From a virus: DNA of 20,554 bases. The notes under the pieces are model-generated. The model was not told the DNA's origin and did no database searches. It was given only the letters and a program-made list of their open reading frames with translations. Location of the stretch: the IMG/VR virus record IMGVR_UViG_3300031213_000263, positions 1 to 20,554 of that record. One strand, 5' to 3'. The number at the start of each line of letters is the position of its first letter. Positions within the stretch are counted from its first letter, which is position 1. The translations under genes and the position numbers were made by a program. Below, in pieces: positions 14,023 through 20,554 of the stretch.

Positions 14023-14800
14023 AAATGATATCACAGTAATCACGCCTCTTTATAATGTGGACGAGACTTTACTTAATAATGCTATCAAGTCGATAGCAAT
14101 GCAAGAAACAAAACCAGATACGGTAATGTTTGTTGTTGGTACCGATAAAGACCATGGTGTTTTATCTGATTTAATGAAAAATTACGATTTGAATTTTGAT
14201 GTTATTAAACATGACAAATCAACTGATTTTCAAGCTCAAATGAATCTAGGTGTTGAAAATTGCAAAAGTAAATGGTTTATCTTTTTAGAGCAAGACGATG
14301 AGTTAAGTGGAAAATGGGTAAGTAACGTTGTGAAGTATAGAGAAGTTTATACTGACACTCAAATATTTCTACCAATAATATTAGACGTGGACCCTCAAAG
14401 CAATTTTATTGGGTTCACTAACGAAGCTGTATGGGCATCTCAATTCTCAGATGAAATGGGTGTGTTGGATAATGCTGCACTATTGAGGTATCAAAATTTT
14501 AATATGGATGGAATGGCCATGTTAAAAGAAGCATATCAAGAATTCGGTGGACTTAAAGAAAGCATGAAATTGAGTTTTATAAGTGAATTCCTATTAAGGT
14601 TTACATTCAATTCATGTAAAGTGATGATTATCCCTAAATTAGGGTATAAACATCTAAATGACAGAGAAGGTAGCTTATTTAACTCTTATAAAAAAGAGTT
14701 AACGCCAGATGAATCAAGATGGTGGTTATCTTTGGCTAAGAAAGAATATTTCCACGTCAATGACAGAAATATCCTTTATGAAAAAACAGAAAAATCTTAA
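14012..14800 (+). CDS. GT2-family glycosyltransferase (GT-A fold)
   Basis: The 262-residue product begins ITVITPLYNVDETLLNNAIKSI (7-28), the classic GT2 first strand and helix. It continues with FVVGTDKD (40-47), FQAQMNLGVENCKSKWFIFLEQDDEL (73-98), in which D95-D96 form the metal-binding DxD-like site, and a FNMDGMAMLKEAYQEFGGL acceptor segment. No membrane helices are seen. It overlaps the GT-B gene upstream by 11 bp and the sigma-factor gene downstream by one base (TAATG), so the two glycosyltransferases and the sigma factor are probably in one transcript. Its donor sugar is not predictable. Confidence 0.85.
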   Translation: MKNKNDITVITPLYNVDETLLNNAIKSIAMQETKPDTVMFVVGTDKDHGVLSDLMKNYDLNFDVIKHDKSTDFQAQMNLGVENCKSKWFIFLEQDDELSGKWVSNVVKYREVYTDTQIFLPIILDVDPQSNFIGFTNEAVWASQFSDEMGVLDNAALLRYQNFNMDGMAMLKEAYQEFGGLKESMKLSFISEFLLRFTFNSCKVMIIPKLGYKHLNDREGSLFNSYKKELTPDESRWWLSLAKKEYFHVNDRNILYEKTEKS

Positions 14801-15540
14801 TGGCAAAAAAAAGAGGACGTAAAAGAATCAAAGGTTTATATTTTGGCCCTGAAGAAGAGGAAGCCGTTGTTAGGTTTTTGAATGAAGAAGACCCTATTAA
14901 AAGAGATAAAATTTATAATAAGCACTTAAGAGCTGCTTTTAATACAATGATTGAGTCTATTATTAGACGTTATAAATTATATAGGAAAACTTATACTTTT
15001 GAAAACCTACATGGTGACACACTCTCTTACCTTATGTTAAAAGCTGATAAATTTAAACCAGAAAAAGGTAAAAGAGCTTACTCGTATTACGGAACTATAT
15101 GTAAAAACTATATATTAGGATTATTGATTAAAGATGAGAAGAATATGAGGCAGACGCTGGAGTTCACGTCATCAATTAATAAGGTGCATGAAAAGGACGA
15201 GTTTATTTACCATTTATCGGATACCGATTATATGCTAAGCGACTTAATAGATACCATGTGCGATGAGATTAAAAGTGAGTTAAACGGCGAAGATGAGGGT
15301 AAAAAGAAATTAACAGAGAATGAACGTAAAGTAGGCGAAGCTCTAATTTCTATTTTAGGAAACTGGGAAACTTTATTTGAGTCACTAAGTGGCGGTTCCA
15401 AATTCAATAAGAATAGCATACTTAGTACAATTAGAGAATACACAGGGTTAGTAACTAAAGACATTAGGATTGCTATGCGGAGATATAAGACAATATATGA
15501 GCTAACTAAAGCTGATAAAATAGATAAGGGTTTTTTATAA
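14800..15540 (+). CDS. T4 gp55-like late transcription sigma factor
   Basis: This 246-residue protein resembles the small phage late sigma factors of the T4 gp55 type. The basic N-terminus (MAKKRGRKRIKGLYFG) is followed by a sigma region 2-like helical core: DPIKRDKIYNKHLRAAFNTM (31-50), IRRYKLYRKTYTFENLHGDT (55-74), MLKADKFKPEKGKRAYSYYG (79-98) and NYILGLLIKDEKN (103-115). In gp55 this domain binds core RNA polymerase and reads the TATAAATA late promoter with help from the sliding clamp. The C-terminal half is helical and less recognisable. It has no full sigma region 4. Its presence upstream of the structural block fits late gene control. The assignment rests on the region 2 pattern and size. 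Confidence 0.75.
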   Translation: MAKKRGRKRIKGLYFGPEEEEAVVRFLNEEDPIKRDKIYNKHLRAAFNTMIESIIRRYKLYRKTYTFENLHGDTLSYLMLKADKFKPEKGKRAYSYYGTICKNYILGLLIKDEKNMRQTLEFTSSINKVHEKDEFIYHLSDTDYMLSDLIDTMCDEIKSELNGEDEGKKKLTENERKVGEALISILGNWETLFESLSGGSKFNKNSILSTIREYTGLVTKDIRIAMRRYKTIYELTKADKIDKGFL

Positions 15541-15550
15541 TTATTATCTT

Positions 15551-15600
15551 TTTTTTTTTAGGTATTTAATAAAAATAAAGTTTTTATCTATTTATAAATA
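15551..15600 (+). promoter_or_regulatory. Candidate late promoter region with TATAAATA box
   Basis: A long T tract ends in TAGGTATTTAAT (15559-15570), followed by an A-rich leader, then TATTTATAAATA (15589-15600), a 12-bp palindrome containing TATAAATA. That octamer is the known T4 late promoter consensus. The box lies after the sigma-factor gene and 124 bp before the next intact start (15724). Since the region is A/T-rich, a chance match is possible. Confidence 0.45.
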
Positions 15601-15711
15601 AACACATGTATTATTAATGCTTTAAGTAATTTACAACCATTGTGGGCAACTACAAGGGAAATTAATGGTATGATATATGAAGGTAACCTAAATAAGTATA
15701 ACAAATATTAA
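15598..15711 (+). pseudogene. C-terminal remnant of an HNH-type endonuclease
   Basis: The frame after the stop at 15595-15597 reads through to a TAA at 15709-15711 without an upstream ATG. It encodes INALSNLQPLWATTREINGM and a short tail with YEGNLNKYNKY. NLQPLWA followed by a GNLNK-type ending is the usual C-terminus of phage HNH homing endonucleases, where it follows the zinc or catalytic His region. No HNH core (H-N-H) remains upstream; the preceding gene is the sigma factor. It is therefore best read as the decayed end of a homing endonuclease. A real short gene using the internal ATG at 15670 (13 codons) is unlikely. Confidence 0.55.
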
Positions 15712-15723
15712 AAATATAAGATT

Positions 15724-16092
15724 TTGCCTAGAAGTAAAAAACAAGAAATAAAAATAAATGATAACAGTTCTCTTCAAGGATTGTTACAAGAAGTCTACAA
15801 TAACGCTTGTAATCAAATAACTGACGCTCAAAAGGTCGTTAATGAAATTGGTGTTGGTTCGGTACCTGAAGATGTAGATGATTGGGCTAAAGTAGCCAAA
15901 GCTAAAACTGATGCTTTAAAGGTTAAAGATTCTGCAATAAAAACTAAATTAGATGTAGGTAGACTTCAAAGTGATATTATTAAATTTAGTGGTGAAATTA
16001 AAACCGCTTTAGATAATAATCCAGAAGTAGTATCTAACGATAGTTTTGCTAAGATTAGAGAAATGATTAACGAGTCTAAAAGTAAAGAATAA
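15724..16092 (+). CDS. Conserved-looking helical phage protein, TTG start
   Basis: The 122-residue product is almost entirely helical: a basic start (MPRSKKQEIKI), SLQGLLQEVYNNACNQITDAQKVVNEIG (15-42), a PEDVDDWAKVAKAKTDAL helix (49-66) and KLDVGRLQSDIIKFSGEIKTAL (75-96). It has a Ser/Lys tail and no enzyme motif. The start is probably TTG at 15724, because no ATG precedes the basic N-terminus in this frame. The unusual start follows an endonuclease remnant 12 bp upstream, so the leader may have been altered by that insertion. It begins the structural block and lies 6 bp before the next gene. The function is unknown; a small scaffold or terminase-like helper is possible. Confidence 0.65.
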   Translation: MPRSKKQEIKINDNSSLQGLLQEVYNNACNQITDAQKVVNEIGVGSVPEDVDDWAKVAKAKTDALKVKDSAIKTKLDVGRLQSDIIKFSGEIKTALDNNPEVVSNDSFAKIREMINESKSKE

Positions 16093-16098
16093 GATTTA

Positions 16099-17541
16099 AT
16101 GAATGTTACTAGAGAAAAATCTGACATATTTGCTCAAATAGCGGCTTTAAGGGTATCTTCAGAAGGTTACCCTAAATTCTCTAATACAAATTCTATTGAC
16201 TCAATTTCACAGGAAACTAACAGTTTAGATTTCTTATTAGACTTAACTAAGTCGTTAATAGGTTTTGAGCCTTTAAAGGAAGGCCTTATAGACGTTTTAA
16301 CCCATAACCTAGAAGATATAGAGTTAGATGTTAAAAAGGCCCTTAAGGAGGCTTTAAAATCGCTCGTTAGTTGTAGTATTAACCCTTCATTACCAGATTC
16401 GTTTGTTCAGGATGGAATTACTTTGGAAATCGATAGAGTAGATTTACTAGATAAGTTTAAGGTGAACCCAAATTCAGGGGCTGGTAAATTGCTTTACAAT
16501 GATGTAAACTCTGGGACCAACAGCACTGACTTCAATACTTTCTTATACGAAGTAATACAAGACAACGGTGGTACTAGTTCTTGGGGGAATCAGACTTTAG
16601 GTGAAGATATACTAAACATCAGATTCACACAAAATGCAACCACATCTAACGGTAATAATAATACCTTAAACATTAAACCTAGTTCAAATTATGAGGATAG
16701 TAAGTTGACCGACATAAATAACGACTATATCGACAGCATCAAACTATTTGAGACTAATAAATTAATAAACTCAGTTATAGAGTCTTTATTTGGTAGCATT
16801 AGTCTGAACACTTCTAAAAATAAAAACACTATTGAGAATGAAATTAAAATTCAGGAGATAATAGATAGAGTTATTAACCTAGATGAAGAGGAAATAGTAG
16901 ATAATAGTTTTTTTCAGTTTAGTAATGAAGAACTATCAAACATTGAGAGCAAGGCTGAAATGAAAAGCAAAGGTAAAAGACTTATAACTACATGCGATAA
17001 CGTAGAGTCTGAAATATCATTCGAGTCAATAAAGTCTTTAGATAGTGAACTAGATGAATTCAATACTCAGACTGTAACACCTCAATTAATTGAAAGAAAG
17101 ACTAGGATTGTTAGAAATGCATTAGATTCTCTGGCCGAAGAGTCAGCAAGTAATGTCGACAGTAGAGATAGGTATAACGTTAAGGTCAATCTTATTGAAG
17201 AGATGTTAAGGAATATAATGAATTCTATCGTAGGTGTTATATTATCACCTAAACTAATAGGTATATTAGCTTTAAATCATTTAATTGTTTACGGAGAAAC
17301 ATTTAAAGATATAGAGGAATTCATGATTAAAAATAAAAGTTTACTAACTTCAGTGTTAAGAACAATTCGTGATTCAGTGGTGTCAATATTACTGGAAAGG
17401 GTTTTAAAAGAAATTAAAACTCTAGTAGCGGATAATATAATAAGAACTCAAGTAGAAAGAGTTAAGTATAGTCAGGCACAACTAAGCAGCTTGGTTGGTG
17501 TAGATACTGAGATACTTAGAAATATATCTGGATTAACATAA
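16099..17541 (+). CDS. Probable tail or baseplate structural protein
   Basis: The 480-residue protein has a helical N-terminal third (residues 42-95, Leu/Lys/Asp-rich), a Gly/Asn/Ser/Thr-rich middle (131-200) likely to be beta or loop, and a long helical C-terminal half. The stretch NIMNSIVGVILSPKLIGILALNHLIVYG (372-399) is hydrophobic but contains Pro, Lys and Asn, so it is more likely a buried helix pair than a membrane span. No enzyme motif is present. It is followed by small structural-looking genes and the gp5-like hub, which suggests a baseplate or tail role. Spacing to the next gene is 6 bp. No named family was recognised. Confidence 0.65.
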   Translation: MNVTREKSDIFAQIAALRVSSEGYPKFSNTNSIDSISQETNSLDFLLDLTKSLIGFEPLKEGLIDVLTHNLEDIELDVKKALKEALKSLVSCSINPSLPDSFVQDGITLEIDRVDLLDKFKVNPNSGAGKLLYNDVNSGTNSTDFNTFLYEVIQDNGGTSSWGNQTLGEDILNIRFTQNATTSNGNNNTLNIKPSSNYEDSKLTDINNDYIDSIKLFETNKLINSVIESLFGSISLNTSKNKNTIENEIKIQEIIDRVINLDEEEIVDNSFFQFSNEELSNIESKAEMKSKGKRLITTCDNVESEISFESIKSLDSELDEFNTQTVTPQLIERKTRIVRNALDSLAEESASNVDSRDRYNVKVNLIEEMLRNIMNSIVGVILSPKLIGILALNHLIVYGETFKDIEEFMIKNKSLLTSVLRTIRDSVVSILLERVLKEIKTLVADNIIRTQVERVKYSQAQLSSLVGVDTEILRNISGLT

Positions 17542-17547
17542 AATAAT

Positions 17548-17952
17548 ATGGCAAATAAAAGCTCAATGACAAAAGTTATTGAAAGTCTTAAAGCCGCTTT
17601 CAACGCAACTAGAAAACCAATAGAACCATTACCACCTCAATTGTTAGTTGTTGGCGCTAACCTAAGGCCAGGTTTAAGTCCACGTAAAATAACATCTAAT
17701 GTTATATCTAGGCAATCTGAAGCTGGCGCTCCGTCTGGTGATATATTTTCAGAAAATAGTAATGTAATGGAATCTATGACATCTATAATGGTTGAAGAAA
17801 TTGTTAATGCGTTAGTTTTAGACGCCAAAATAGAAATAGCTGTACCACCTGGTGTTCAAGTAACAACCACTGGTGTCGGTAATTTAGGTGGTCCAATAAT
17901 TAGCCAAGGAGTTACAACAAATATTGCTTCTGGTAACGGTGTAATTAGATAG
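17548..17952 (+). CDS. Small probable virion protein
   Basis: The 134-residue protein begins with a helix (MANKSSMTKVIESLKAAFNA), followed by a Pro-rich segment (EPLPPQLLVVGANLRPGLSP) and KITSNVISRQSEAGAPSGDIF (47-67). A helix covers about 70-92. The final 40 residues are small and non-polar (IAVPPGVQVTTTGVGNLGGP and a Gly/Thr/Asn tail ending VIR), resembling a beta-rich virion domain. It lies between a large structural gene and a small coiled-coil gene, just upstream of the gp5-like hub, so a minor tail or baseplate part is likely. No family was recognised. Confidence 0.6.
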   Translation: MANKSSMTKVIESLKAAFNATRKPIEPLPPQLLVVGANLRPGLSPRKITSNVISRQSEAGAPSGDIFSENSNVMESMTSIMVEEIVNALVLDAKIEIAVPPGVQVTTTGVGNLGGPIISQGVTTNIASGNGVIR

Positions 17953-17953
17953 T

Positions 17954-18151
17954 ATGGAATATAAATGGGAACATAAAAGTAATAATGAGATAAGGTCAGC
18001 TCAAATTGAGATGCATCAGGAATATGAGGCTATTAAATTAGAAATTGCTAGTCTTGCCACTAAAATAAACAAACTGAAAGGTAAGTTAGATGACATGGAC
18101 GCTGAATATTTAACATCTAAAAAAGTGTTGGATGAAAGATTAAAATTTTAA
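17954..18151 (+). CDS. Small coiled-coil protein, 65 residues
   Basis: Almost the whole protein is a single predicted coiled coil. From about residue 14 to 62 hydrophobic residues recur with heptad spacing (AQIEMHQEYEAIKLEIASLA then KINKLKGKLDDMD), with charged residues between. It starts 1 bp after the preceding stop and ends 3 bp before the gp5-like gene, so it is translated with the hub gene. A small trimerising or chaperone-like baseplate partner is a reasonable guess, but no family was recognised. Confidence 0.6.
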   Translation: MEYKWEHKSNNEIRSAQIEMHQEYEAIKLEIASLATKINKLKGKLDDMDAEYLTSKKVLDERLKF

Positions 18152-18154
18152 AGT

Positions 18155-19096
18155 ATGAGTAAGTTTGCTTTTGGTGGTAGTAGTATATACAATAAGGGTG
18201 CTAGAGAACGTCTAGAGACCACTGTATTTTATTATGGTAAAGTTGTATCAAATGAAGATAATCTTGGCGCTAATAGGATAAAAGCTAGGATTACTGGTAT
18301 TGATGATAGTGTTACTAGAGATAATATTCCATTCGCTTTCCCTATGGTACAGAAATTTTTACATGTCATACCTAAAGTGGGTGAAAGTGTGTTAGTTTTT
18401 ATACCAGACGTTAAGAATCCTAACATTGATAGAATGTACATGGGACCAATCATATCCCAACCTCAACTACTGTTCAAAGATAGTGAATTATTCTCATCAA
18501 AATCAGCTTTAGATAGTGGTGTGAAAGAACCACAACCAGCACCATTTACAATACCTGAAAATAGGGGTGTTTATCCAGACTTAAAAGACATTGCATTACA
18601 AGGTAGGGACAACACTGACATTAGGTTAAAAGAAAAAGAGGTATTAATTAGAGCAGGGCAGTTTGAGTCTGACACACCCAAGGGTGAAATACCTAAATTC
18701 AACAAGGTAAACCCTTCTTACATACAAATAAAGCACGATGCTACCTTAAAAAGAGGTACACAGAATACAGAAACCGAAATAGGTGGTGCTATTAATGTTG
18801 TTAGTAATAAAATTAACCTACTAACACATAAGAATGGAAGTCCTAGATTTGCTTTAAATGACCAAAACAATATGATATCTGATGAAGAGTTGCAGAGAAT
18901 TGTTAAAGATGCACATCCTTTGGTATATGGTGACAACTTAATCGAATTCTTAAAAGTTTTAATCAATGCATTCGTAAATCACGTACACACATACCCAGGT
19001 ATGAAACCACAAGATTTATCAGGTTCAAACGACATCGATGATTTATTAGAGTTCAACCTTGAGTCCTTCTTATCTAAAAATATAAAAATTAACTAA
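18155..19096 (+). CDS. gp5-like baseplate hub protein (OB-fold, no lysozyme domain)
   Basis: The 313-residue product matches the T4 gp5-type hub layout. An N-terminal OB-fold covers about 23-103: VFYYGKVVSNEDNLGANRIK, GIDD and the long strand pair FLHVIPKVGESVLVFIPD (68-85), then MYMGPIISQP (95-104). A linker with PQPAPFTIPENRGVYPD follows. The C-terminal part has INVVSNKINLLTH (about 215-227), LVYGDNLIEFLKVLI and VNHVHTYPGMKP (about 273-284), which are the recurring sequences of phage hub proteins lacking a lysozyme. The lysozyme domain that lies between OB-fold and beta-helix in T4 gp5 is absent. It would sit at the tip of the tail tube. It follows the coiled-coil gene by 3 bp. Confidence 0.85.
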   Translation: MSKFAFGGSSIYNKGARERLETTVFYYGKVVSNEDNLGANRIKARITGIDDSVTRDNIPFAFPMVQKFLHVIPKVGESVLVFIPDVKNPNIDRMYMGPIISQPQLLFKDSELFSSKSALDSGVKEPQPAPFTIPENRGVYPDLKDIALQGRDNTDIRLKEKEVLIRAGQFESDTPKGEIPKFNKVNPSYIQIKHDATLKRGTQNTETEIGGAINVVSNKINLLTHKNGSPRFALNDQNNMISDEELQRIVKDAHPLVYGDNLIEFLKVLINAFVNHVHTYPGMKPQDLSGSNDIDDLLEFNLESFLSKNIKIN

Positions 19097-19101
19097 ATAA
19101 A

Positions 19102-19120
19102 TAGATATTTATTAATAAAG
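19102..19120 (+). promoter_or_regulatory. Candidate promoter element before the last gene
   Basis: TAGATATTTATTAATAAAG lies 7 bp before the ATG at 19127. The same TAG plus TAT-rich pattern with an A-rich leader precedes four other genes. The 30-bp gap is unusual for this tightly packed block, where gaps are 1-6 bp. Confidence 0.4.
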
Positions 19121-19126
19121 ATTAAT

Positions 19127-20548
19127 ATGGTAATCAGGACTTACTTTGATAGAAACAACACAATTATATATAATAGAACCGAAAATACAGGTAAAAACCC
19201 TGTAGCTGAAATGTTTTATGGCGGTAACGTTGAAAAGGACGAACCATTCTTTAGCAGATATTTATTCCAATTTGACGTACAACGTATAATAGACTTAAGG
19301 ACCAAAGGTTTATACCCTGATATATCTAAATTAAAACATACTCTAAAAATGACTAACACCAGTACGTTTGATACCTCACTATTAGGTGGTCAAACTGCTG
19401 ACGGTAAAGATAGAGCTTCATCTTTCGACTTGAATTTATTTGAAATCAATCAAGAATGGGATGAGGGTGTTGGTTATGACTTTGCTGGTCAAAAATACTT
19501 TACATCCAGTGATAGTACGGTGACAAGTACAGAACCATCTAATTGGTTACAACCTAGAAATGGTGATACTTGGGATAATGGTAATGGTGTCTTTAGTGGA
19601 TGGACCAGTGGCACTACTCTAGCGACGCAAAGTTTTGAGGATGGTAATGAAAACCTAGAGATTGATGTTACTGATATTGTTAATGGTTATTTAACTGGTA
19701 ATACAAATAATGGTTTAGGTTTAGCTTTTGATGAGTCATTAGAAAATACAATTAGAGAAGAATTACAGTACGTAGGTTTCTTTACAAGACATACACAAAC
19801 TTTTTATGAACCATACGTTGAAACTAGATATGAAAATTCAATACAAGATGACAGAGCTGACTTTTATTTAGATAAACCAAACAAACTTTACCTATATGTT
19901 AATCTAAGAGGTATACCAACAGACGTAGACTCAATGTCTGGTATGAGCGTTACAATATTAGATAATTTAGGTGAGACATTTTCAGCCTTTACTTCTTCAG
20001 ACATAACTCATGAAGACATAGGAGTGTATTCAATAGAACTAACCGTACCTACTACAGAAATAGGTTGTGTTTTATATGAAGATATTTGGGAAGGAATTAC
20101 TGTAAACGGTATAACTAGACCACCTATTGAATTAGAGTTCGAATTAAAAGACTCTAATGAATACTATAGCATTGGTAGTGACAACTCAACACCTAAGAAT
20201 TACAAATTTAATGTATCAGGTATTAAAGATTCAGAAAAAATAAAACGTGGTGATATTAGGAAAGTGAGGGTTATGGCTAAAGTACCTTATACTACTAATG
20301 ACCAAGAAGTGTTATCATCTATTGAATATAGACTATATACAAGAGAGGGTCAGGCCGAATACACGGTAATTGATTACACACCAGTTAATAGGGCGTTTAA
20401 TTACAATTACTTCCTACTTGATACTCAGAGTTTATTACCTACTAGGTATCATTTAGATGTTAAAGTTACGTCAAATTCTGAAGTGAGGACAATGCAAAAC
20501 ATTATTAGTTTTGATATCACAAGTCAAGTTGACCAAAGAAAGGGTTAA
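19127..20548 (+). CDS. Large probable virion protein with beta-rich domains
   Basis: The 473-residue protein has a beta-rich N-terminal half with an FFSRYLFQFDVQRI segment (41-54), a region of Ser/Thr/Gly/Trp (125-168) and LEIDVTDIVNGYLTGNTNNG (about 177-196), a layout like DNRLRE-type domains of extracellular stalks. It continues through FFTRHTQTFYEPYVETRYEN and a second half of immunoglobulin-like strands (DKPNKLYLYVNLRG, GVYSIELTVP, IRKVRVMAKVP). No enzyme motif is present. It lies directly after the gp5-like hub, which suggests a tail, baseplate or fibre part. It ends in TAA at 20546-20548, just before the window edge. The family is not firmly identified. Confidence 0.7.
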   Translation: MVIRTYFDRNNTIIYNRTENTGKNPVAEMFYGGNVEKDEPFFSRYLFQFDVQRIIDLRTKGLYPDISKLKHTLKMTNTSTFDTSLLGGQTADGKDRASSFDLNLFEINQEWDEGVGYDFAGQKYFTSSDSTVTSTEPSNWLQPRNGDTWDNGNGVFSGWTSGTTLATQSFEDGNENLEIDVTDIVNGYLTGNTNNGLGLAFDESLENTIREELQYVGFFTRHTQTFYEPYVETRYENSIQDDRADFYLDKPNKLYLYVNLRGIPTDVDSMSGMSVTILDNLGETFSAFTSSDITHEDIGVYSIELTVPTTEIGCVLYEDIWEGITVNGITRPPIELEFELKDSNEYYSIGSDNSTPKNYKFNVSGIKDSEKIKRGDIRKVRVMAKVPYTTNDQEVLSSIEYRLYTREGQAEYTVIDYTPVNRAFNYNYFLLDTQSLLPTRYHLDVKVTSNSEVRTMQNIISFDITSQVDQRKG

Positions 20549-20554
20549 TTTCTG

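Noticed and set aside
1314-14800. DNA hypermodification cluster as the sole explanation of the sugar genes
   Set aside because: No hydroxymethylase, dUMP/dCMP-modifying enzyme or base glucosyltransferase pattern is seen in this window; it stays only as one possibility.
16099-17541. Membrane-spanning segment at residues 372-399 of the 480-residue protein
   Set aside because: The stretch is interrupted by Pro, Lys, Asn and His and lies between amphipathic helices, so a buried helix is more likely.
1-20554. tRNA genes, CRISPR array, integrase or attachment sites
   Set aside because: No cloverleaf, regularly spaced repeat or recombinase pattern was found on reading either strand; gaps are too short to hold most of these.

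Overview
The window looks like part of the late region of a large tailed, T4-like (contractile-tail) bacteriophage, probably infecting a member of the Bacteroidota. Evidence for a phage: a T4 gp5-type baseplate hub protein, a gp55-like late sigma factor, a phage PhoH ATPase, a MazG-type pyrophosphohydrolase, a homing endonuclease, and tightly packed genes almost all on the + strand with 1-11 nt overlaps. Evidence for the host is indirect: starts are preceded by A/T-rich leaders without Shine-Dalgarno motifs, and the site at 2757-2787 fits the known Bacteroidota promoter pattern (TTG, about 20 nt, TAnnTTTG).

Layout. 1-1185: the end of a virion-like protein, a WYL-like small protein and a Gln/Pro-rich protein, closed by a hairpin terminator (1208-1235). 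1314-9018: a block dominated by sugar chemistry: a GT-B glycosyltransferase, then a small gene, an HD-domain-like protein with lost metal ligands and a MazG-like protein, then a GT-A/GT-B fusion, a GT2 enzyme, two methyltransferases (Methyltransf_24-like and FkbM-like), a DUF616-like glycosyltransferase and a polysaccharide pyruvyl transferase. 9015-10804: a conserved-looking phage protein, a perfect hairpin terminator and PhoH. 10852-12001: a 1.13-kb homing-endonuclease insertion on the - strand, flanked by 15-bp direct repeats, that cut the 5' end of the next gene and rebuilt it. 11978-14800: that HAD-like gene, a small unknown gene and two more glycosyltransferases. 14800-15540: the sigma factor. 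15598-15711: an apparent HNH-endonuclease C-terminal remnant. 15724-20548: six structural or probable structural genes, including the gp5-like hub.

How it may work together. The glycosyltransferases, methyltransferases and pyruvyl transferase have no visible membrane segments and look able to build and cap a glycan in the cytoplasm. Its target (virion protein, DNA or host surface) is not shown by the sequence. The gp55-like sigma factor would drive late transcription. A recurring intergenic motif (TAG followed shortly by TAT-rich sequence and A-rich leader), seen before five genes, and a TATAAATA box at 15593 are candidate promoter elements. No tRNA, CRISPR array or integrase was seen.
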